From Alphaproteobacteria bacterium (GTDB lineage: Bacteria; Pseudomonadota; Alphaproteobacteria; Caulobacterales; Hyphomonadaceae), in the NCBI GenBank assembly GCA_018222605.1, contig JAAEZZ010000001.1, positions 310,001 through 374,000 of the forward strand: 64,000 bases of DNA, written 5' to 3'. Of the stretch, positions 54,301 to 61,800 are shown piece by piece. Under the pieces are notes generated by a model, which searched no databases, had not been told where the DNA came from, and worked only from the letters and a program-made list of their open reading frames with translations. Both the position numbers and the translations under genes were made by a program. Each line of letters starts with the position of its first letter. Position 1 is the first letter of the stretch.

Positions 54301-57300
54301 CGCGATCCGGTCTGGCCGATAGCACCACGCTTGAAGACATCATTATTGAAACGCCCCTTACTGTAGCAGGGGACGGGGCTTTCACACGTATTCAGACGAT
54401 CAATCACGGCCCGCACGGAACCATCAGTGTCAACAGCCAACCTGCCGAAGGTCCATCGAATTGGACGCGGCATGCGGTAGCGAGAGCCGGCTCAGCGAGC
54501 CTGTCTCAGACAAGCCGCGACATCAACGCGCTTGTTGCAACACACACAGAGTTTGACAAAGACGCCTTCTATGAAGGCCTCAAATCGCGCGGAATATCTT
54601 TGGGGCCTGCTTTCCAGGTGCTGGAAAAGGCCTCGCCAACAGACTCCGGCGCGGCAGGATATGTGGTTCTACCGGACTTCGTCCGCCAGGACCCGGCCCT
54701 GCCGATCCATCCTCTTCTGCTCGACGGCTGTCTGCAGATTATTGCAGTGTCAGAGACCGTCCAATCCAATGGCAAGAACGCCTTTCTGCCCTTCGCGATG
54801 GACCGTCTGACCCTCCGCGCCACTGACAGCCCCCACATCTGGTGCGAAGCAACGCTGCGCACTGAAACACCGGACATGCTGACTGTCGACCTCGTCGCGA
54901 CAAATGATGAGGGAGAAGTCGTATTAGAAATGGAGGGCGTTCGCCTCCGCAGGCTGAACCCTATGGCGACTTTGACAGCCGCCGGCCAGCCCCTGAGCGA
55001 CGCACTCTACAAAACCGTGTGGAGAGCACAGCCAGACCTTCCAGACTCCGAAACCCTTCTGAAAACAGCACATACACAGGCCCCGGCTTTGGCGCAAAAG
55101 GCCGGGCTGGACGCATATGATGCATTTGTTGAATGCCTGGAAAGCACATGCGTCGACTATGTCCGCAGTGCATTCCTGGACCTTGGCTGGAGACCCGGCC
55201 TTGGCGAGACGGTAACAGAAGCTGAGCTGAAAGACCGGCTAGGGATCATTGATCATCATACACGCCTTCTCGGCCGCCTGCTGGCGATTCTGGAAGAGGC
55301 CGGTGACATCAGACGCGATGGGGGGACATGGACCGTCCTTACCCCCCTGTCTCATTCAGACCCTCACCAACTGGAAGCCTCTCTGCGCACTATCGCACCT
55401 ATTTCAGCTATCCCGGAAGTTGAGATCGTGGTCCGCACACAGGCCGGTTTCGCCGATGCCCTTCAGGGCAAGTGCGACCCACTGGAGCTGTTGTTCCCGA
55501 GCGGCAACACCGAAGCCAATGAAGCCCTGTATCGGGATGTGCCAACATCGGTCTACTTCAACGGTCTGATTGCAAACCTGGTTTCCGAACTGGCAGAAGC
55601 CGATCCAGCGCTCCGTATACTGGAAGTGGGTGGCGGCACGGGCGGCACCACAGCGCGTCTGGTAGAGCGCCTTCCTGAAGGGGCGAGCTATACATTTACC
55701 GATGTCGGGCCGAGCTTTGTCGAAAGAGCAGAGGAGCGCTTCGGGCACCGGTCGGGCATGCGCTTTCAAACATTGGATCTGGAACGAGATCTTACCGAAC
55801 AAGGCATTGAAGCTGGCTCAATTGACCTGATTGTCGGCGCAAACGTTGTTCACGCCACACGTAATCTGAAGAACACCCTACAGCGGATGAAGGATGTCAT
55901 GTCTCCGTCCGCCCGTCTTCTACTGCTGGAAGTGACACGCCCTCAAATCTGGTTTGACCTTACAGTTGGGCTAACACCGGGCTGGTGGACCTTTGAAGAT
56001 ACCGACCTGCGAACAGGCAACCCACTTCTCGCGCGCGAAGACTGGCTGGACCTGTTCAGGCAAGTCGGGCTAAGCGATGCTGCCGCTTTCAATGGTGATC
56101 CGGACGCATCCGGATGTCGGCGCAATCAGGCGATCCTGACGGCGTCTGCAGGCCTCCAGACTGGACGGAGTTGGTGGCTAGTCTCATCTGATGCCGCCGC
56201 TGTTGAACCGCTTGCCGAAGAGCTTCGCCATAGCGGGGAAACCGTCTCAGTCATCGCCCCTGATGACATATCCGCGAAGCTTCAACAGGCCATGTCGTCT
56301 GACACGCGGCCGGATGAAATCGTGATCCCTCAGAACGAGATGGCCACCCTGCCCTCCGTCCTCACCACGATCCAGCGTATCGTCGCAGCGAACCCGGAAA
56401 GCCGCCTGACCGTACTCAGCCAGAATGGAGAATCCGTGACAGGCACAGAAGTACAGCTGAACCCGCAAGACGCGGCAGTCGGCGGACTCCTCAAAAGTGT
56501 GCCACTCGAATTCCCTGAACTTGTCTGCCGACGGATAGACATCGACACCACCTCGCCAGTGGCCTCGATTGCGGCCGCGCTGAAATCTAACCATTCGGAG
56601 ACAGAGCTCGCAATACGCGACGGCAAACGCTATATGGCGCGTCTGACGAAATGGGAGGCCGCTGTCGCCCCTCAGTCTCAGACTGAAGCCTGGAAGCTGG
56701 TCAACACCGCTCCCGGCACACTGGGTCAGTTGGAACGTCAGCCTCTTGAGCGTCGCAAGCCTGGAAGCAATGAGGTTGAAGTCAAGGTCGAAGCAACAGG
56801 TCTCAATTTCCGAGATGTTCTGAATGTTCTCGGCGAGTATCCGGGTGCGCCTCCCCTCGGTGGGGAATGCGCTGGCCGCGTCATTGCGGTCGGCGAAGAT
56901 GTTGAAGGCATTTTGATCGGCGATCCGGTCGTCGCGATGACAGCTGGTGCCTTTGCGTCACATGTCACATTGCCTGCAGCCCTTACGGCTCCTCTTCCTG
57001 ATGGCTTCAGCATGATTGATGGCGCGGCTTTCGCCATTCCGTTCGTCACTGCGGATTACTGCCTCAGAGAGCTTGGCAAGATCACCAAGGGTGAACGCGT
57101 TCTCATACATGCGGCAGCAGGCGGCGTAGGTATGGCGGCCATGCAAATCGCGCTTGCGGCTGGTGCAGAAGTTTACGCCACTGCGGGCAGCCCGCAGAAA
57201 AGAGCGCTCGTCCGCCGTCTCGGCGCAAAGCTTGTCATGGATTCGCGCTCGCCAGCCTTTGCAGAACAAATTCTTGAGGCAACGGGCGGGCAAGGCGTGG

Positions 57301-58898
57301 ACCTGGTCCTGAACTCCCTGACCGGGGACTTAATTGATGCCACTGCGAGGGCCCTCAAGCCGGGTGGACGTTTTATCGAACTTGGAGTGCGGGATGTTCG
57401 CGCGGAAGATTTCGTTGCGGCGTCTGGCAAGGCTTTCACCTACATGCCGATCAATTGGGGACATGTGGCAGATGAAGATCCAGGAAACATCGGGCAAATT
57501 CTGAAACGGATCGTCTCCGAGATAAACGCAGGTGTCTTGAAGCCATTGCCGCGCCATACTTTTGGACCGGACAAAGTCACAGACGCTTTCCGTCTGATGG
57601 CGCAGGCAGGACATCTCGGCAAAATTGTCATCGATTGGAACGGAGGCCATACTCCGGCAATTCATCAGAATGCGACATATCTGGTTACCGGCGGCCTGTC
57701 TGGTCTGGGACTCGATACTGTCCGCTGGCTTGCCAGCGAGGGCGCCGGTCGCATCATCGCAATAGGGCGCAAGGCAGCGTCGGATGAGGTGAAGGCCGAA
57801 CTGGCAAAACTGCAAGCCAGTGGCACCCGGATAGAAACGCATTCTGTAGATGTCACAGACAAGCCCGCCCTGGAGCGACTGTTCTCAGGCATCCGCCAGA
57901 GCAGCCTCCCCCTACGTGGCATTATCCATTCCGCCGGCACGCTATCTGATGCAGGCCTTTTGCAGCAGACACAGGAAACGCTGCAGACGGTGATCGCACC
58001 AAAACTGGATGGCCTGCGCATTCTGGAGGAACTCAGCCGGGGTGAAGCGCTCGACATTTTCTGCGCCTATTCTTCACTGGCCGCCATTCTCGGGTCCCCC
58101 ACACAGTCAAACCATGCCGCCGCAAACGCCGCCATGGGAGCGGTCATGCAGCACAGGGTACGCCTGGGTCTCCCCGGCCTGTCCATCGACTGGGGGCCGT
58201 GGAGCGAGATAGGTGCTGCCGCTGGCGGGGACACTTTGAGCCGCCTGTCAGAGCAAGGAATATCTGCTATCACTCCTGCAGAGGGCCGGGCCGCAAGCGC
58301 GTATCTGATCAACCACGCAAGCGGGCAAGTCGCTGTGGCGCCAATCGACTGGCATAAGCTCAGCGAATGGAGAGGCGCAACCCAACCCGCTTTCGCGGAG
58401 TTACTGCACCAGCAAGTCGCACAGGCTGAAAGCCGTCAGTGTACACAAAGGTCGCAGAACAAAGGCGGCGCTTCATCCGAGATGGATGGAGAATTGACGC
58501 AGCGCATTACCGGCGCACCTGATGATCAGAAGCGCAAAATTCTCGACACCTTCCTGGAAGACATTCTGCGCACAACATTCGCGCTGCCCGCAAACAGAAA
58601 GATTGATCCGGACATGCCCTTCGGTGAGATGGGATTGGATTCCCTTCTGGCAATTGAGCTTCGCAATCGGCTGGGCCGAGCCCTCGGCCGCAAACTGCCA
58701 GCAACCCTGCTGTTCGAAAGCCCGACCCTTCTCACACTGGGCAATGCCCTGATTGAAGACTTTGTCGAGAAAGCCTCCGAGACCCCTGCCCCTGCATCCC
58801 CCAAACTCGCCGCCGACAGTGCCCTGGAAGGCCTGGAGGATTTGAGCGAGGAAGAATTGGACCGAATGCTGGGACTGAATGATAAGAGCGATGCATGA
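51366..58898 (+). CDS. Type I polyketide synthase module D, KS-AT-DH-MT-ER-KR-ACP
   Basis: The largest complete protein in the window, 2510 residues, with every optional domain. N-terminal coiled coil; KS Cys214; AT Ser655 (GHSIGEF) with HAFH; dehydratase His956 (DHQVGEGIIIPG) and Asp1120 (HPLLLDGCLQ); methyltransferase LEVGGGTGG near 1418; enoyl reductase from about 1800 with the HAAAGGVG NADPH loop near 1914; ketoreductase TGGLSGLG near 2106; ACP Ser2426 (GLDSLLAIELRN). At the KR catalytic tyrosine position the sequence is SNHAAAN, with His2250 in place of Tyr. If the KR works, the product is a saturated alpha-methyl unit; if not, DH and ER would lack a substrate. The C-terminal tail LSEEELDRMLGL is docking-like. 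Confidence 0.94.
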   Translation: MTSHSPTTPDINEPALSPLKRAFIAMEEAQARAKALEDFARAPIAIIGLDCRVPGAKGPKAFWQLLESGTDATGPVPAGRWDHSKYFTTDPEQPGGIATDRGGFLDEVDKFDATLFGIAPREARSMDPQQRLFLETAWAALEHAGIAPDSLSGSKTSVFCGVTGSDYAYIQLGAQDPELLDAHFTSGIAHSIVSGRLSYLLGLQGPSVTLDTACSSSLVAIHQAVNSLRKGETRMAIAGGVNKILSPELFIALSRAHMLAPDGRCKTFDASADGFARGEGCGVLVMKRLQDAEKDGDRVLAVIRGSAVNQDGPSSGLTAPNGPAQEAVIKAALADAGITPDDLSYLEAHGTGTSLGDPQEMRALGNVFGSSRADKLVVGSVKTNIGHLEAAAGVIGVIKLVLMLREKRIPRHLHFSAPSPHIPWATLPVRIPVETESWQPVNERRLASVSSFGFSGTNAHIVLEEAAEPDNKAIQDAAATITLSGATPDAVHTLAAKYAATLEDTANISLSDFCRTANAGRAQLAYRATVSGATAANLQAELNALAQPDAAISGPIRSRPKVAFLFTGQGAQFAGMGRELYNRIPVFRDVLDTASHQLSGKLDAPLIDVMLGKTEDDSLLDQTRYTQPALFTLEYALYRTWQSWGIEPDLVIGHSIGEFAAACAAGILSFEDALDLVAERGRLMNTLPAGGGMMSVNAAQQTVSEYLRDGLSIAAVNAPGQIVLSGPLSVLQQVSSDLERDGIKFRHLPVSHAFHSSLMDPVLQSFERYASGIKFSSPNLRLISNLTGKTADSKTICTPAYWRDHMRGTVHFAEGALALADHGADIFVEIGPQPVLTALARETFDETDVAQDAKFLPSMRRGRNEWDQIQASLGALWESGLRADWRTIENVRGGHVTDIPTYPFARERHWVEARKVSPTSHKGNASLIGERLPVAMEADISEGSASAMSPDWLKDHQVGEGIIIPGAALLSMMSASEMTRSGLADSTTLEDIIIETPLTVAGDGAFTRIQTINHGPHGTISVNSQPAEGPSNWTRHAVARAGSASLSQTSRDINALVATHTEFDKDAFYEGLKSRGISLGPAFQVLEKASPTDSGAAGYVVLPDFVRQDPALPIHPLLLDGCLQIIAVSETVQSNGKNAFLPFAMDRLTLRATDSPHIWCEATLRTETPDMLTVDLVATNDEGEVVLEMEGVRLRRLNPMATLTAAGQPLSDALYKTVWRAQPDLPDSETLLKTAHTQAPALAQKAGLDAYDAFVECLESTCVDYVRSAFLDLGWRPGLGETVTEAELKDRLGIIDHHTRLLGRLLAILEEAGDIRRDGGTWTVLTPLSHSDPHQLEASLRTIAPISAIPEVEIVVRTQAGFADALQGKCDPLELLFPSGNTEANEALYRDVPTSVYFNGLIANLVSELAEADPALRILEVGGGTGGTTARLVERLPEGASYTFTDVGPSFVERAEERFGHRSGMRFQTLDLERDLTEQGIEAGSIDLIVGANVVHATRNLKNTLQRMKDVMSPSARLLLLEVTRPQIWFDLTVGLTPGWWTFEDTDLRTGNPLLAREDWLDLFRQVGLSDAAAFNGDPDASGCRRNQAILTASAGLQTGRSWWLVSSDAAAVEPLAEELRHSGETVSVIAPDDISAKLQQAMSSDTRPDEIVIPQNEMATLPSVLTTIQRIVAANPESRLTVLSQNGESVTGTEVQLNPQDAAVGGLLKSVPLEFPELVCRRIDIDTTSPVASIAAALKSNHSETELAIRDGKRYMARLTKWEAAVAPQSQTEAWKLVNTAPGTLGQLERQPLERRKPGSNEVEVKVEATGLNFRDVLNVLGEYPGAPPLGGECAGRVIAVGEDVEGILIGDPVVAMTAGAFASHVTLPAALTAPLPDGFSMIDGAAFAIPFVTADYCLRELGKITKGERVLIHAAAGGVGMAAMQIALAAGAEVYATAGSPQKRALVRRLGAKLVMDSRSPAFAEQILEATGGQGVDLVLNSLTGDLIDATARALKPGGRFIELGVRDVRAEDFVAASGKAFTYMPINWGHVADEDPGNIGQILKRIVSEINAGVLKPLPRHTFGPDKVTDAFRLMAQAGHLGKIVIDWNGGHTPAIHQNATYLVTGGLSGLGLDTVRWLASEGAGRIIAIGRKAASDEVKAELAKLQASGTRIETHSVDVTDKPALERLFSGIRQSSLPLRGIIHSAGTLSDAGLLQQTQETLQTVIAPKLDGLRILEELSRGEALDIFCAYSSLAAILGSPTQSNHAAANAAMGAVMQHRVRLGLPGLSIDWGPWSEIGAAAGGDTLSRLSEQGISAITPAEGRAASAYLINHASGQVAVAPIDWHKLSEWRGATQPAFAELLHQQVAQAESRQCTQRSQNKGGASSEMDGELTQRITGAPDDQKRKILDTFLEDILRTTFALPANRKIDPDMPFGEMGLDSLLAIELRNRLGRALGRKLPATLLFESPTLLTLGNALIEDFVEKASETPAPASPKLAADSALEGLEDLSEEELDRMLGLNDKSDA

Positions 58899-61800
58899 CC
58901 GATTTTCTTGAACGCATCCAAAAGCTGTCGCCAAAGCAATTGGCCGTTCTGGCCCTGCGCCTGAATAATGAGCTGGAGCAGGCAAAAGCAGCGCGCTCTG
59001 CCCCCATCGCCATTGTCGGCATGGGCTGCAGATTCCCCGGCGGCATAGACAGCCCGGACGCTTATTGGCGCTTCCTGCTGGAAGGACATGAAGCCATCCG
59101 GGAAGTTCCGGCAGACCGCTGGAACGCCGATGACTGGTTTGATACAGATCCGAATGCTGACGGAAAGATGTCTGTCAAACTGGGCGGCTTCCTCGATGAC
59201 ATCAGTGGTTTTGATGCGGCCAGTTTCGGCATCACACCCCGCGAAGCAAGCACGATGGACCCACAGCAACGCCTGTTGCTGGAAGTCGCATGGGAAACGC
59301 TTGAGCATGCCGGCATTGCCCCAAACAGCCTGTCTGGCACCGATACGGGCGTTTTCGTTGGTCTGTGCAACAGTGACCATTATCACAGGGTGCTGGAACG
59401 CGGCGCAGAACAGATTGATGTGTATCTGGCCTCCGGAAATGCCTCCAGCGTGGCAGCAGGTAGAATCTCCTACACGCTGGGCCTGAATGGGCCTGCCATG
59501 ACCGTGGATACGGCCTGCTCATCCTCCCTCGTCGCACTTCATCAGGCAGTGCAGGCCCTCAGAACCGGGGAATGTTCGCTGGCGCTTGCCGGGGGCGTCA
59601 ATGTGATCTGCGAGCCGGAAACCATGGTCGCCCTGTCCAAGGCCGGAATGCTGGCGCCAGATGGACGATGCAAAGCATTTGATGCGTCTGCAGATGGATT
59701 TTCCAGAGGCGAAGGCTGCGGCCTGATTGCCCTCAAAAAACTGTCAGACGCCGAACGGGACAATGACCGCATCTACACTGTCATTCGCGGCAGCGCCATG
59801 AACCAGGATGGCAGAAGTGCCGGACTCACTGTGCCCAGCCGCACAGCTCAGGAAGCCCTAATCCGCAAGGCAGTGCAAGATGCCGGCGTCCTGCCGCAGG
59901 ATATCAGCTATATTGAAGCCCACGGCACTGGTACCAAACTCGGCGACCCGATCGAGATCCGCGCCATTTCTGCTGCCCTGACTCAAGGACGCGACAAGCC
60001 GCTGATTGTCGGGTCGGCGAAAACCAATTTTGGCCACCTTGAGAGCGCAGCCGGCATTGCCGGTGTGATGAAGACGGCTCTGTCCCTTCACCATGGCAAG
60101 ATTCCCCCTCACCTGCACTTTACACAAGGCAATCCGGAAATTGACTGGGACCGCGCTGGTGTCACTATAGCAACAAAGGTGCAAGACTGGCCTGCGGACG
60201 CATCAAGACGCCTTGCGGGCGTCAGCTCATTTGGCTTCAGCGGCACCAATGCCCATTTGGTACTTGAGGCGGCCGCCCAATCCAGCGAGGTGGCTCCTAC
60301 AGACTCATCCTCCGTATGCTTACCTATTTCTGCTCGTAGCGAGGCCGCTCTCAAGGCGCAAGCCGCCGGGCTTGCCCACGCTCTTGGCGGATCAGATGTA
60401 TCCCTCAGTGCCATTGCCAGCACGCTCGCGACAGGCCGCGCACACTTACCGGACAGGCTGGCCGTAAGGGCATCCACGCCAGCGGAAGCAAAGGCCGCCC
60501 TGGCCGCCTTCTGTTCGGGACAGCAGGATGACCGCCTTCAGCGCGGGCATGTCGAACCGGGACAGTCTTCCGGCGTGGTCTTCCTCTGCACCGGACAAGG
60601 CGCGCAATATCCAGGCATGGCCCGGCAGCTCTATGATCGCTTTGATGTCTTCCGTGACGTGATTGACCGCTGCAGCTCAGCCCTTGGCGTACAGGAGAAT
60701 GGCCGCACCCTGATTGAGGTCATGAATGAAGGCGAAGGGTCTGACGCTCTTCTCCACCAGACCGAATGGACCCAGCCCGCACTCTACGCTGTCGAATGTG
60801 GCCTGGCAGCTCTTTGGCGTTCCTGGGGCGTGGAGCCTGCTGCCGTCATCGGGCATTCAGCCGGCGAATTCGCAGCCGCGACGATTGCGGGCGTCTTCGA
60901 TCTGGAAGATGGCCTGAGGCTTGTAGCGGCGCGCGGAAAACTTCTGGCCAGCCTTCCGGCTGGCGGGGCGATGGCCGCCCTCTTCATGAGCGAAGCCGAA
61001 GCGGCGGAGCTCATTGCCCCCTTCCGAGAGGAAGTTTCGATTGCCGCCATCAATGCCAAAGATAGCATCGTTATTTCTGGCAGCTCCCATGGCATCGATT
61101 CCATACTGGAAAAGCTCTCAAAGGCTGGCATACAGGGCCATAAACTGCACATCTCCTTTGCAGCGCATTCTCCTCAGGTGGACAGTGCACTGAACAAAAT
61201 GGAGAAGATTGCCAGCGGCATTCAGGCACGTCCTGCAACCATTCCCGTAGCATGGAACCTGACCGGCGGTGCTCTGTTACCAGGAGGTGCGCCAGATGCA
61301 AAATACTGGCGCCAGCATTTACGCGAACCCGTCCGTTTCTCGGAGGGCATGGCCAAACTCCAAAAAGATGGCTACCGGGTCTTCCTGGAGATTGGCCCCC
61401 ACCCCGTCCTGGCTGCACTTGCCGCAAGAGATATCAGCGATGAAAAGGAGGCTCCCGTCTTTCTCGGCAGCCTGAGACGCGGCCATGATGATATGTCCGA
61501 AATCTCTTCCGCCCTCGGCACCCTTTTTGTGGAAGGCGTCTCCATTGACTGGGCACAATTGAACTCAGGCAAGCGCCCGCGGCCCGTTCCTCTTCCGACA
61601 TATCCGTTCCAGCGCACACGCTATTGGATTGCCCCATCGGAAAAGCGCAGGTCTCACGCCTCTGGATTTAAGGCATCCACCAACCTGGTCGGCCACCTTG
61701 TCGACACGCAGGCTCTAACGTTCAGCCTGGAATTGTCCACACAAACCCATCCCTGGCTGACGGAGCATATGGTCCATGGCAGCGCGCTGGTGGCCGGTCC

